A stretch of 51,323 nt of DNA, taken from NCBI GenBank assembly GCA_001515955.1, contig LOES01000038.1, positions 1 to 51,323 of the forward strand, given 5' to 3'. The position numbers and the translations under genes were made by a program. The notes under the pieces were generated by a model that was not told where the DNA came from, ran no database searches, and saw nothing but the letters and a program-made list of their open reading frames with translations. This DNA is from Clostridia bacterium BRH_c25 (GTDB taxonomy: Bacteria; Bacillota_A; Clostridia; Lutisporales; Lutisporaceae). Of this stretch, positions 8,523 to 17,132 are shown in pieces. The stretch's first letter is position 1; each line of letters opens with the position of its first letter.

Positions 8523-8595
8523 TATATATATTTCTATATTTATCACAATTTTCCTCTAACGTCAGAAAAGAAGATAGGGCAGGCGATTTGACCTG
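8523..8595. repeat. AT-rich sequence partly repeated at 2500-2570
   Basis: Both loci share TATATATTTCTATATTTATCA followed by AATTTTCCTC or a close variant and a GGCAGG run. The right part here (GGCAGGCGATTTGACCTGCC) forms a stem with a short loop and lies after the stop of the acetyltransferase at 8636. It could be a terminator or a small dispersed element. Confidence 0.35.
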
Positions 8596-8635
8596 CCATA
8601 TCCAAAACAAAGTATACTATGCGGTAGACTGCCAA

Positions 8636-9133
8636 CTATATCACTTTTTGAAAATCTACAATATCCACTTTTCTTCCGAATTTCACAGCAATTCCTTTAT
8701 AATGTGCACACTGTTCATATCCTAACTTTCTAAATAATTTAATGCTTGGAATATTCTCACCTGAAACGGAAGCGATCATAATCTCAAATTGGTTTCCTTT
8801 TGCTATATTCTCCATATAATTGATTATTTCCAAGCCTGACCCCTTTCCTGTGAATTGAGGTTTCAGATATAACCCTAATTCTACAGTTTTATCATATGCC
8901 GGCTTTTTTCGGAATTGTGTTAAGAAACAGAAACCCAATAATTCATTATGCGCATAAACAAGAAATGTCTTATATTTCTTATGATTGATAAATACCCTGT
9001 TCTTAAGCTCTTCCAATGTGATTTTATCATAATCGAAGGTTGCAGTAGTATTCACTATATAATAATTGTAAATCTCCAATATTATATTGAGATCTTCTTC
9101 TTTTGCTTCAATAAATTCAATTGAATTATCCAT
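8636..9133 (-). CDS. GNAT acetyltransferase, phosphinothricin/amino-acid type
   Basis: 165 residues; ATG at 9133 is picked for its AAGGAGAAG site. FIEAKEEDLNIILEIYNYYIVNTTATFD and VELGLYLKPQFTGKGSGLEIINYM followed by SGENIPSIKLFRKLGYEQ fit the Pat/MnaT (YncA) group that N-acetylates amino-acid-like toxins such as phosphinothricin or methionine sulfone. A C-terminal 50-residue piece of a close paralogue survives at 15066-15218, so this gene was once duplicated. Confidence 0.85.
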   Translation of the reverse strand: MDNSIEFIEAKEEDLNIILEIYNYYIVNTTATFDYDKITLEELKNRVFINHKKYKTFLVYAHNELLGFCFLTQFRKKPAYDKTVELGLYLKPQFTGKGSGLEIINYMENIAKGNQFEIMIASVSGENIPSIKLFRKLGYEQCAHYKGIAVKFGRKVDIVDFQKVI

Positions 9134-9146
9134 AGTAATCTTCTCC

Positions 9147-9352
9147 TTATACATAATCAGATTTGTCCGTATGCTTATATTCCTGTAAAAAAGCCAGTAC
9201 ATTTTCTAGCCATTCTTGATTGTTTGTGACCCTGCCCCATTTTTTGTTTCCAACACACAGATGACTTATCTTTTTCATATCGCTTATATAATTATCTCGA
9301 AAGTGAACCGAATCAGGGGCCAGGGCACCCAGCATAAATTCGCAAGGTTTAT
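9147..9352 (-). pseudogene. zinc-dependent phospholipase C-like gene fragment abutting a half attC
   Basis: CEFMLGALAPDSVHFRDNYI then KKISHLCVGNKKWGRVTNNQEWLEN matches the conserved N-terminal part of the clostridial zinc-dependent phospholipase C-like family (usually about 200 residues). The true start and the following half are missing. On its right it joins a truncated attC-like sequence at 9361-9431, suggesting that a cassette junction was involved in the loss. Confidence 0.55.
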
Positions 9353-9360
9353 TAATAGTA

Positions 9361-9431
9361 TTTACGCGCTCACGAAACCCCTGAACCGGACCCACAGAGC
9401 TTTACTCCCCGGGGTGCTTGTCCTCCGGTAA
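9361..9431 (-). other. truncated attC-like site (left half)
   Basis: GCTCACG, CTGAACCGGACCCACAGAGC and a CTCCGGTAA stretch match the left half of the long attC family found between 24 and 42 kb. The right half and R box are absent. It is the only recognisable attC trace in the first 19 kb. Confidence 0.5.
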
Positions 9432-9478
9432 AAATGTGATTAAAATCCAAATCAAAGCTCTTAGTATTGGCACTTCAA
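9432..9478 (-). pseudogene. short fragment of a 2H phosphoesterase gene
   Basis: About 40 bases here are nearly identical to 31217-31257 inside the 2'-5' RNA-ligase-like gene (AATGTGATTAAAATCCAAAT then AAGCTCTTAGTATT). It is a remnant of a second copy of that cassette, joined directly to a half attC. Confidence 0.55.
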
Positions 9479-10882
9479 CTATCTGTTTACTTTTTTCCCC
9501 TCATAAACCGATGCAATGCTGAATGCCTTTACCCCAACAACATTATTATTTTTATCCGTTATAAACTTAACACGATTACTCTCATGCTCCTTATAATGAA
9601 AATCTGTATCACTTACTGGTAAAAGCTCGTAAATATTTCCATCCTCATGTTTTGCATAAAGTTTGCCATCATTATAGGTTATTGTAATGGAGAAACCCTC
9701 TTCAAATTCATATTCATCAGAATATTTCTTTAAAATTTCTGAATTTACTTCTACTACATTTATTTTTTTAGGTGCTGTATAATAATCTTTCTCAAAAACT
9801 ATTGCTGCCATAGTTTCTGAGACTTCATAAAGAGCTGTATAATCACTATTGTTAGTCAAAAATATTAATACATAATCATCATCAGGATATCTTAAAATTG
9901 ATGAATAATATCCGTCTATATGCCCGTTATGTGAAACTTCTTTATGACCAAACCTTTCTGCTACCCCCCACCCATATCCATAGTTTGAATCTGAATAGGA
10001 TTTAAACATGTTGTCTAAAGATTCTTTACTTAATAATTTGTCAGAGTAAAGTGCTCTATCAAATTTATACAAATCCTCTACGGTAGAATAGATGTTTCCA
10101 CTTCCCAGCAGTTTTGAAAAATTAAACATTGGAAGTTTCATAGGGTCACCGGTTAGTATTCTATATCCAATAGATTGATTATCTCCATATGAATCATCAA
10201 TACCACATCTAGAAGTGTTCATTTCAAGAGGAATAAATATATTATCTCTAATATAGTCATTATAAGATTTACCCGAAACCTTTTCAATTATTGCTGCTAA
10301 GATATTGTATCCTGCATTACTGTATGAATAATCTTCTCCTGGTTCAAACAGCAGTGAAGCTCTGTTAATATACTCTATATTCTCTTTTAATGACACACCA
10401 TTTAATCCATACATCAATCCACTTCTTATTAATCCTGAAGTATGGGTTAAAAGATGGTGAATTGTTATGTCATCTCCTCTTTCATGTCCATCTATATATT
10501 TTGATATAGGATCATCCACATTCAAAAGCTGTTTTTCCTGAAGCTGCATAATTGCAGCTGCTGTGAATGATTTTGAAAGAGAGCCTATTGCAAATACGCT
10601 ATAGGGCTCATTGTGAATATTTTCTTCATAATTTGCCATACCGTATCCTTTATTCAGTAGTATTTCATCACCCTTAGCCACCAAAATAGCACCGCTGTAC
10701 TTATAACTGGAGTTTTCATTATATGATGTCATGTACTCATCTAATTTTGATACTATATCGGATTGATTATTTCGTTCTGCATCAGAAAAAGAATTTTCTG
10801 CTCTATTTGCACAGCTGCATGTAATACAACTGAAAAATGCAACCATTATTAAAGCTACTGTTAATGATTTTACTTTTTTCAT
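9479..10882 (-). CDS. serine hydrolase / penicillin-binding-protein-like lipoprotein (beta-lactamase class C fold)
   Basis: 467 residues from the ATG at 10882 (GGGTGG upstream). A signal peptide with cysteines (FFSCITCSCANRAE) suggests membrane anchoring as a lipoprotein. The catalytic domain carries SLSK (SxxK nucleophile), YSNAGY (YxN) and SHNGHIDGY (HxG), the three class C beta-lactamase/DD-peptidase motifs. A C-terminal beta domain of about 100 residues follows, as in D-aminopeptidase-like esterases. The substrate is probably a peptide or ester outside the membrane. True beta-lactamase activity cannot be read from sequence. Confidence 0.85.
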   Translation of the reverse strand: MKKVKSLTVALIMVAFFSCITCSCANRAENSFSDAERNNQSDIVSKLDEYMTSYNENSSYKYSGAILVAKGDEILLNKGYGMANYEENIHNEPYSVFAIGSLSKSFTAAAIMQLQEKQLLNVDDPISKYIDGHERGDDITIHHLLTHTSGLIRSGLMYGLNGVSLKENIEYINRASLLFEPGEDYSYSNAGYNILAAIIEKVSGKSYNDYIRDNIFIPLEMNTSRCGIDDSYGDNQSIGYRILTGDPMKLPMFNFSKLLGSGNIYSTVEDLYKFDRALYSDKLLSKESLDNMFKSYSDSNYGYGWGVAERFGHKEVSHNGHIDGYYSSILRYPDDDYVLIFLTNNSDYTALYEVSETMAAIVFEKDYYTAPKKINVVEVNSEILKKYSDEYEFEEGFSITITYNDGKLYAKHEDGNIYELLPVSDTDFHYKEHESNRVKFITDKNNNVVGVKAFSIASVYEGKKVNR

Positions 10883-11011
10883 ATATAGCCACCCCACAAT
10901 CAAAGTATTTTGTAACACTGCAACAAACATGGTTACAGGTTTAAGGAATTTATTCAAACCGTTCCTCAGCTCTTTATTGCAGCAGCTTAGGGCTGTTTGC
11001 CTTTCACAGCC

Positions 11012-11416
11012 TTACTCATCTTTTGATAAACTGTTATAAAAGCCTGTTTTGTCAGTCCATTGAATCAAGTCAATCTCAAAACCATCCGGATCTCTTATAT
11101 ATAACTGTCTGGAATATTTCTTCACAACAACTTGCATATCCATATCAATGAGGCCCTTCAATTTCAGTTCTTCAAGAATTTCATCCGCCTTCTCAACGGA
11201 GTATCCAATATGCCTGAAATTTTCATCTTTCTGTTTAAAGCCTGTCCTCTCAGAAATAAAAATTTCATGATTGAAGCCTTTGAGAATTGCATAATTCATT
11301 CCGCTTTCCTTTTTGCCTTTGCCGATTAGTTCATAACCAAGCACTTCTCTGTAGAATTCAATAAACTTATCTACATCCGAGACATATCTATTCAGATGAT
11401 CAATATATGGTTTCAT
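11012..11416 (-). CDS. VOC-family protein (glyoxalase/bleomycin-resistance fold)
   Basis: 134 residues. IDHLNRYVSDVDKFIEFYREVLGY and LYIRDPDGFEIDLIQWTDK are the paired beta-alpha-beta-beta-beta modules of the vicinal oxygen chelate family, with H at position 7 and the terminal E as metal ligands. Substrates range from methylglyoxal-thiol adducts to antibiotics and are not predictable here. A truncated close copy sits at 15996-16243. Confidence 0.85.
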   Translation of the reverse strand: MKPYIDHLNRYVSDVDKFIEFYREVLGYELIGKGKKESGMNYAILKGFNHEIFISERTGFKQKDENFRHIGYSVEKADEILEELKLKGLIDMDMQVVVKKYSRQLYIRDPDGFEIDLIQWTDKTGFYNSLSKDE

Positions 11417-11443
11417 ATCATAATTCTCCTCAAAGCATTTATC

Positions 11444-12106
11444 TTATTTGCAAGGCTCCACCTTACGCCATGCCTTCATTGCACTTACAAAATCATTCGT
11501 ATACCCGGAATGTGCCGTAAACATCATTTCCACATCTTTTAACCCGGATAGCTTCCTAATTGATTCTTTTTGTGTTTTTGTATCCATATTAATAAAAAAA
11601 GGAAAGTTATATGCCTTGTTTCTTATCAGCGCCATACTGTCTCCAACAAACAAATATTCATCATTTACCAGATATGACATTGAACCCGGGGTATGCCCCG
11701 GTGTCTCAAACCCTCTTACAGATATATTGCCTGCTTGAACAACTTCATCATTATTAAGCAAGCAGTATTCCCTCTTAATCGGGCTGTTATATTTGATGCC
11801 AAATGCTCTGCTCTTTTTTCCATTGATCATCTGCCCCTCATTTTTTGATAAAAAAATGCTTGCATTTTTAAACAAGCCAATACATCCTGCATGGTCATAA
11901 TCAGAATGCGTAAGAAATACATGGGAAACTGTATTGGGATCAATATTCAAATTCTTCAATCCCTTTTTTACAATATAACCTCCAAATCCTGTATCTATAC
12001 ATATCACGTTGTTTCCATCTTTGATAACGAACATATTAACCATCATAGCTTTTATTGCAAAAATATTATCAGTTATTTTTCCTGTCTTGATTGGAATAAA
12101 TATCAT
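11444..12106 (-). CDS. metallo-beta-lactamase-fold hydrolase
   Basis: 220 residues starting MIFIPIKTGKITDNIFAIKA. VFLTHSDYDHAG is the HxHxDH-type metal motif with serine in place of the first-position spacer residue; ETPGHTPGSMSYLV, FVGDSMALI and FTAHSGYTND supply the remaining ligands. The family includes thioesterases, glyoxalase II-like enzymes and lactonases. It is downstream of a DUF2809 gene with a 25-base gap, so co-transcription is possible. Confidence 0.85.
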   Translation of the reverse strand: MIFIPIKTGKITDNIFAIKAMMVNMFVIKDGNNVICIDTGFGGYIVKKGLKNLNIDPNTVSHVFLTHSDYDHAGCIGLFKNASIFLSKNEGQMINGKKSRAFGIKYNSPIKREYCLLNNDEVVQAGNISVRGFETPGHTPGSMSYLVNDEYLFVGDSMALIRNKAYNFPFFINMDTKTQKESIRKLSGLKDVEMMFTAHSGYTNDFVSAMKAWRKVEPCK

Positions 12107-12130
12107 TGTTAATACCTTCTTTCCACTTTC

Positions 12131-12547
12131 TTATTGTATTTTAGTTGATTTTATACCTTTAACTATAATCCAATCAACTATAATCCCAAATCCAATTCCA
12201 AGTAAATATGCTGCTAAATCACTCCACAGGAATCCATATCCTAAAATCAGGCCCCCCAATGTTGTCCTCCTGATCGTATCAATCCAAGGGCTGTGATATA
12301 ACTGACTAAGCTCTATTGCGAAACAAAACAATATGCTAATTGATGCAGCTTTCTTAATTGGCCGGTTTCCGAATAGTATCCTTACAAACAGATATACCAT
12401 TAATGCCCACAAGGAATCTCCTAAAAATAAATCAATTATATCCGGTATATAGGCAGTCATTCTTCTGGATAAAAGGTCCATACAGATAACAAAAAATACT
12501 GCTGATATATAAAAAAGCCTTTTATATTTATACTTCATTGAGTACAT
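12131..12547 (-). CDS. DUF2809 integral membrane protein
   Basis: 138 residues, four hydrophobic helices. LLSRRM, IDLFLGDSLWALMVY and AIELSQLYHSPWIDTIRRT are the conserved DUF2809 signatures, a VanZ-like small membrane family of unknown function. The listed start gives MYSMKYKYK; the inner ATG at 12538 is equally possible, since neither has a clear ribosome site. The N-terminal 35 codons recur as a fused fragment at 16244-16351. Confidence 0.75.
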   Translation of the reverse strand: MYSMKYKYKRLFYISAVFFVICMDLLSRRMTAYIPDIIDLFLGDSLWALMVYLFVRILFGNRPIKKAASISILFCFAIELSQLYHSPWIDTIRRTTLGGLILGYGFLWSDLAAYLLGIGFGIIVDWIIVKGIKSTKIQ

Positions 12548-12608
12548 CTTTCCGTCTAATGTGATGTAACTTAACTCAAATTACACTAGAAAATTCTTCA
12601 TATCACAT

Positions 12609-13424
12609 TCAGATTTCAAACCAATAACACATACCCTTTTTCATAAATGCAAAGCCGGCCTTTTCCACTGTTCTCCTTGAAGCTATATTAGAATCAACAC
12701 AGTCCCATTGTGCTGCAAGGCCATTATCTGCGCATTCATTTACAAAGTGACATGTCAAAGCAAGTGCTAAACCTTTCTTTCTATGACTGTTTTCTGTTTC
12801 AATATCGATTGGGATTCTACTTCTATATCTCGCTGTTCCAACAATAACTGCGACAATTCTATTCTGATTAACTGCCACAAATGCTACACTTTTCTTCAGA
12901 AAATCATTATAAGTACCCCACGATTCCAGCAACCGTTCCACCAGCAACTCTTTATTATCAAATGTACCACTTTTTAACTTCTTTAAAAGCCCAGAATCAA
13001 CTTTAAATATCTTATATCCATCCGGAATTATTATACTTCCATTATATCTATCGCTTTTTCGGAAGGAATATTCATCTTCTGTATGAATAACCTTATCGCT
13101 AAATATATCCATAATATATGGTTTCGCTTTCTCTGACTCAATAGAAAACTCAAAATAGTTAACTCCTCTGCTTTTCAACTCACAAAACATATTTTCTATC
13201 AAAAATGTTTTGAATCTGCTATAAACCTCTATATTGGCGGATTCTCCTAATACTGAGAACCCGCCTACTGCAAATGAGTACACCAATGCAATGCTAGGAT
13301 TCTCTTCATCGTCAACCCATATATCACCCTTACATTCGCCGGCAACAATCCCTGAAAAGCTTGGAATATCATCATACGTAATATTGGCAATAGCTCTTGA
13401 GCTAAGCTTGTCTACTTTTAACAA
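12609..13424 (-). CDS. GNAT acetyltransferase with N-terminal accessory domain (PF12746-like)
   Basis: 271 residues starting at TTG 13424; its paralogue at 39057 also uses TTG in the same position, which supports the start. An N-terminal domain (SFSGIVAGECKGDIWVDDEENPS) precedes a C-terminal GNAT core with DIETENSHRKKGLALALTCHF and SNIASRRTVEKAGF. This matches the 'GNAT acetyltransferase' two-domain family. An interrupted copy at 38600-39057 shares the first ~145 residues. Confidence 0.8.
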   Translation of the reverse strand: MLKVDKLSSRAIANITYDDIPSFSGIVAGECKGDIWVDDEENPSIALVYSFAVGGFSVLGESANIEVYSRFKTFLIENMFCELKSRGVNYFEFSIESEKAKPYIMDIFSDKVIHTEDEYSFRKSDRYNGSIIIPDGYKIFKVDSGLLKKLKSGTFDNKELLVERLLESWGTYNDFLKKSVAFVAVNQNRIVAVIVGTARYRSRIPIDIETENSHRKKGLALALTCHFVNECADNGLAAQWDCVDSNIASRRTVEKAGFAFMKKGMCYWFEI

Positions 13425-13636
13425 CCAATATCAACCCTCTCATTATATAAGTAGCCTTTAGTTTACACTTTTCTACAAATATGATTTCTATGCTTTTCCC
13501 CTTCCGGTCTGCAGTAATCCTTTCCGTACAGGCCTGTATTTATCTGCCGATAAGTATCTGCAACCTGTTAACTTCTCAACTATTTTATCTTTGGCTTCAT
13601 TCTATCAAATCTACGGCCAAGGAATATTCCGATAAA

Positions 13637-14228
13637 CTACCCGTTATTGATCAATGCTCCGATGTTTCTGGGCATTGCCTCATACCATTCGTTCAGTCCC
13701 AATGTAAATATCTTTTCTTTCATACCTTCTAAAAAGCTTTCTATCGCAGTTCCTTGCAGGAGCATTTCAGTTTCTTGCTCTTAAAATACAAGGCACCTGC
13801 TCATTTTATCTGTATGATTAATGTTCATAGGATATTTTTCCTGACATCTCAAACAATCATAACAGGTATGATGTACTGAGGAAGGCAGCCATTCGAGAAA
13901 GTCTCGGGGGAGCTTCATTTATTGCCGAAAGACACCTCAGACTATCAATCAGAAAGCTTTCTTTTCTTATTGCCCCTGTAGGACAGTTATTAATGCAAAT
14001 ATTACAGTGGTCACATGCTTTTGCTACAGCTGCTTTTCTCCATGAATCAATCTCCCATGGCATATCCGAGAAATATGCGGCCAGTGAAAAACTACTCCCC
14101 GTTCCTTCAAAATCAGAGCGAACCAGGCATTTAGCCGGGTACTCCTTCCCGCTTTTTTTGAAATTTTGAGCCCTCAACCTTCCGTTAAAATAAAAATGTT
14201 TTAGGACCTTATAACAATATTTCATCAC
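13637..14228 (-). pseudogene. epoxyqueuosine-reductase-like 4Fe-4S protein, truncated and frameshifted
   Basis: CDHCNICINNCPTGAIRKE and RCLSAINEAP match the double 4Fe-4S region of QueG-like reductases of anaerobes. Near 13915 the frame shifts; the next frame continues EWLPSSVHHTCYDCLRCQEK and, after further damage, MLLQGTAIESF...IFTLGLNEWYEAMPRNIGAL to a stop at 13637. The N-terminal cobalamin-binding half is missing. A second relic of the same family lies at 22735-22974. Confidence 0.65.
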
Positions 14229-14237
14229 AATAAATCC

Positions 14238-14897
14238 TTATGCTGAAAAAATAAATTCCCTAAAAGAGTCAACTGTGGAAAAATAATAATCCGAATTTGA
14301 TTTCATATATTCCTTTATCTCCGGAATAACATGGGACCATCCTGCTCCGGCAAAGGTTATGTTGCAGCTTCTTGCCATATCCAGCCCAGGTTTCAGATCG
14401 TCCAGTACCAATATCTCACTGCTGTCCAGCCCGAAGCTTTTCATGATCTCAATTATCGGATACGGGCTCGGCTTCCTCTTTTGTTCATCCGGATCCCAAC
14501 CAAAGATCATATCCGGCTTCAACTTGCAGTTCAACATGTAATCCCTGGTTATATATTCACTTTCCGAGTGAGATACAACAGTCACTATGCCGCCTGATTC
14601 CTTGTATTCTTTTACAAGTTCGGAAAAACCGGGGTAAAAGTCAGGTATTATTGTATTTGCATAGTTCTTCCATGATTTGTATTGATAGTTCTGTTCTTCT
14701 TCACTAAGCTTCAGTATGTCTCTGCACAGCTCTCCAAACCCCGGGTTAAAACAATATGAAACAAATTCTTCAAGGCGCAAGGGCTTCATATCAGGCCTCA
14801 ATACCTTCAGGGCTTCAACAAATGAAGGATAGTGTATGTCCGGTGTGCTCTTAACTACTGTATCATCATGGTCTAAAATCAGACAACGGTATTTCAA
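14238..14897 (-). CDS. HAD-superfamily hydrolase
   Basis: About 219 residues. A TTG at 14897 is preferred, seven bases after AGGAGG; an in-frame GTG at 14915 is the longer option. LILDHDDTVV is motif I (two aspartates), VVSHSESE motif II, KRKPSPYPIIEIM motif III and ILVLDDLKPGLDMA motif IV. It is a beta-phosphoglucomutase/phosphoglycolate-phosphatase-like phosphatase with a helical cap (residues ~20-85). Its stop is close to the start of the damaged 4Fe-4S gene. Confidence 0.8.
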   Translation of the reverse strand: MKYRCLILDHDDTVVKSTPDIHYPSFVEALKVLRPDMKPLRLEEFVSYCFNPGFGELCRDILKLSEEEQNYQYKSWKNYANTIIPDFYPGFSELVKEYKESGGIVTVVSHSESEYITRDYMLNCKLKPDMIFGWDPDEQKRKPSPYPIIEIMKSFGLDSSEILVLDDLKPGLDMARSCNITFAGAGWSHVIPEIKEYMKSNSDYYFSTVDSFREFIFSA

Positions 14898-14934
14898 CTT
14901 CAGTCCTCCTGTCACTTACTTCTTATTTGAATGG

Positions 14935-14992
14935 CTAGTGATTATTAGCACAACAATTTTCTTACCTTTCATAGTGTTAATAATCACTACTT
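14935..14992. promoter_or_regulatory. long inverted repeat upstream of the HAD gene
   Basis: TAGTGATTATTAGCAC (about 14936-14951) pairs with GTGTTAATAATCACTA (about 14977-14992) with one mismatch, separated by roughly 25 bases. It lies 40-95 bases before the HAD start. An operator, a transcript hairpin or a tiny mobile palindrome are all possible. Confidence 0.45.
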
Positions 14993-15065
14993 TGATTTAG
15001 TGCCTCATACTTATGACAGGTATCTTACCCGCCATATTCAAAAACAAAGTGTACCGGATTGCATA

Positions 15066-15218
15066 TTATATCGCCTTCTGAAAATCTATAAGATCCATCT
15101 TCCTTCCGAATTTTACAGCAATTCCTTTATAATGAGCACACTGCTCGTACCCCAATTTTCTGAATAATTTCATACTTTGAACATTCTCGCCGGAAATGGA
15201 GGCAATTATAGTCTCATG
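15066..15218 (-). pseudogene. C-terminal fragment of a GNAT acetyltransferase
   Basis: The minus frame reads IIASISGENVQSMKLFRKLG then YEQCAHYKGIAVKFGRK and ends QKAI-stop, nearly identical to the last 50 residues of the gene at 8636-9133. The first two thirds are missing and the 3' end of a 4Fe-4S gene follows on the right. Confidence 0.75.
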
Positions 15219-15231
15219 CTTTAAGCTATAC

Positions 15232-15915
15232 TCATTTTGAGATATCCTTCCCGAACCTCATCGGACAGACTGTTCTGCATTTATTGCAGTTGACGGTATC
15301 ATAGCCTCTGGCATTTGTCCCGTATGTATTAGGCCTGCATTTCGTCTGATTTGCCCGCTGACCGTCCAATGCCTGGGTTGGGCAGTTTTTTATACACAGG
15401 CTGCAGCCTTCAATACAGATACTCTCCACAAGTGGGTCAGAAGCAAGATCGAGATCTGTAAGAACTACACCCAAAGTCAGCAAATTGCCGTATTTTTCGT
15501 TCAGCAGAAGTGTGTTCTTACCGAGTGTTCCGAGTCCTGCCAGCACCGCTGCATGTTTCATGGATATCAGTCCGCGGCCTTCCAGTTTTTCCACGTCCCA
15601 ATATTCATAAGGACCATCTGAAGGAAGCGGTACAGCGTACCCTCCGCAGAGCCTTTCAATCTCTTTTGCTGCTCTGAACGCGACCCAGTCAACCTCCGGG
15701 CATGTGCCGTAGTTGAAATGGCCGTATATAAGTCTCGGCTCAACCTTTGTCAGTCCTTTTGGAAGAGCGATTCCGAACACGATGACAGATTTGCAGTTGG
15801 GAAAAATATCTCCTGGGTGAAAGCCTGCAGGTGCTTCGGAAAAACGGTTGACATTAGCCACACCGCACACATCCGCACCAAGACTAAATATAAATTTTTT
15901 GATTTGGTTCTTCAC
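15232..15915 (-). CDS. epoxyqueuosine-reductase-like 4Fe-4S protein (intact short form)
   Basis: 227 residues starting MKNQIKKFIFSLGADVCGVANVNRF. GAD-CGVA and PNCKSVIVFGIALPKG are the cobalamin-side motifs of the QueG/4Fe-4S double-cluster family. AVLAGLGTLGKNTLLLNEKYG and the cysteine sets CIEGCSLCIKNCPTQAL and CNKCRTVCPMRFGK bind two clusters. Its length is well short of true QueG (~380), so tRNA queuosine reduction is doubtful; it is more likely an anaerobe-specific reductase or electron carrier. Two damaged relatives are at 13637-14228 and 22735-22974. Confidence 0.8.
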   Translation of the reverse strand: MKNQIKKFIFSLGADVCGVANVNRFSEAPAGFHPGDIFPNCKSVIVFGIALPKGLTKVEPRLIYGHFNYGTCPEVDWVAFRAAKEIERLCGGYAVPLPSDGPYEYWDVEKLEGRGLISMKHAAVLAGLGTLGKNTLLLNEKYGNLLTLGVVLTDLDLASDPLVESICIEGCSLCIKNCPTQALDGQRANQTKCRPNTYGTNARGYDTVNCNKCRTVCPMRFGKDISK

Positions 15916-15995
15916 TCTATAAGCCTTCTTTCCTAAATACTCTGTTTAAATGCACTAGCCCTCTGCCCCGGCAATCCGTTCAATGACATGCGGTC

Positions 15996-16243
15996 CTATC
16001 CTTCTATTGATAAACTGTTATAAAAGCCTGTCTTGTCAGTCCATTGAATCAAGTCAATCTCAAAGCCGTCCGGATCTCTTATATATAACTGTCTGGAATA
16101 TTTCTTCACAACAACTTGCATATCCATGTCAATGAGACCCTTCAATTTTAATTCTTCAAGAACTTCATCTGCTTTCTCAACAGAGTATCCTATATGCCAG
16201 AAATTTTCATCTTTCTGTTCAAAGCCTGTCCTCTCAGAAATAA
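15996..16243 (-). pseudogene. VOC-family gene, truncated duplicate
   Basis: This stretch is highly similar to 11027-11260, the C-terminal two thirds of the VOC gene, and retains the family end LYIRDPDGFEIDLIQWTDK. At 16243/16244 it changes abruptly to a copy of the DUF2809 gene start. The N-terminal metal-binding module is lost. Confidence 0.8.
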
Positions 16244-16351
16244 ATCAATTATATCCGGTATATAGACAGTCATTCTTCTGGATAAAAGACCCAGACAGAT
16301 AACTAAAAATACTGCTGATATGTAAAACAGCCTGTTATACTTATGCTTCAT
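16190..16351 (-). pseudogene. DUF2809 N-terminal fragment fused to VOC fragment out of frame
   Basis: MKHKYNRLFYISAVF then LSRRMTVYIPDIIDLFL is a near copy of residues 4-38 of the protein at 12131-12547. After the junction at 16243 the frame runs out of phase through VOC sequence and stops at 16190. It has no chance of making a complete membrane protein. Confidence 0.75.
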
Positions 16352-16419
16352 TGAGTACCTCATTCCTTGATTGCATAGCAATGGGGACGATTTGAAGTGT
16401 GTTCACAGTCAAAATTCTC

Positions 16420-17037
16420 TTAGAATCCCGCACTTTCATTAACTATTAATACTTTCATCCTACCCATCACTTCTTGTCCTTCAATAATAACAAGACTATT
16501 GCATACTCTCTCTCTTGACTTGCAGTCAACACATTTATTCAACTCCACACAGGGTGGATTGAAGCCTGCTCTTTTCGCATTCAAAGGCGATGCGACATTC
16601 CTGACCCTCTGAATTGCCTCGCTTAGTGAATCAACTATCTTATTAACTCCGATAACAATTACAACATTGTCTGGTCCAAAAACCATAGCGGCTACTCGAT
16701 TTCCACTATGATCAACATTAACTATGTGCCCTTCCAAAGAAATAGCATTAGTACCCGTGACGTACCAATCAGCAGTCAATGCCTTTTTCTTTATCTGTTT
16801 ACTCTCTTCTTTATTCATTGCCATTGTCTTATCCAAAACAGTGTTTCCTCTTTTTATAAGCTTCTGCACAATTCCAGAATTCTGTACGGTTATTGAATGG
16901 CCTATTCCTACTGTGCAATTACTTGGTATCATCTGCAAAAGCATTTCATTTGCTTCATTAAAGCCTTCTAGAAAGAAAGCATCAATATTTCTTAACTTAA
17001 GATTGCCTATTAACCTCTGAATTCTGTTGTCTGACAC
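16420..17037 (-). CDS. LUD-domain (lactate utilisation-like, DUF162) protein
   Basis: 205 residues starting MSDNRIQRLIGNLKLRNIDAFF. VGIGHSITVQNSGIVQKL, TGTNAISLEGHIVNVDHSGNRVAAM and VIVIGVNKIV are the LUD-domain core shared with LutB/LutC; the terminal CVDCKSRERVCN cysteine cluster is typical of the short clostridial form. Role: redox metabolism, with ligand unknown. No lutA/lutB partners are nearby. The start is preceded by AAGGAGGTTAAC. Confidence 0.85.
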   Translation of the reverse strand: MSDNRIQRLIGNLKLRNIDAFFLEGFNEANEMLLQMIPSNCTVGIGHSITVQNSGIVQKLIKRGNTVLDKTMAMNKEESKQIKKKALTADWYVTGTNAISLEGHIVNVDHSGNRVAAMVFGPDNVVIVIGVNKIVDSLSEAIQRVRNVASPLNAKRAGFNPPCVELNKCVDCKSRERVCNSLVIIEGQEVMGRMKVLIVNESAGF

Positions 17038-17132
17038 TTGTTAACCTCCTTATGATAAACAGAAGTTTTTATTATGTTCCGTGTCTCCGGCGCCTCCGGG
17101 CCGGACCTGCAGAGTCCTTCTCCTGACGGTTT

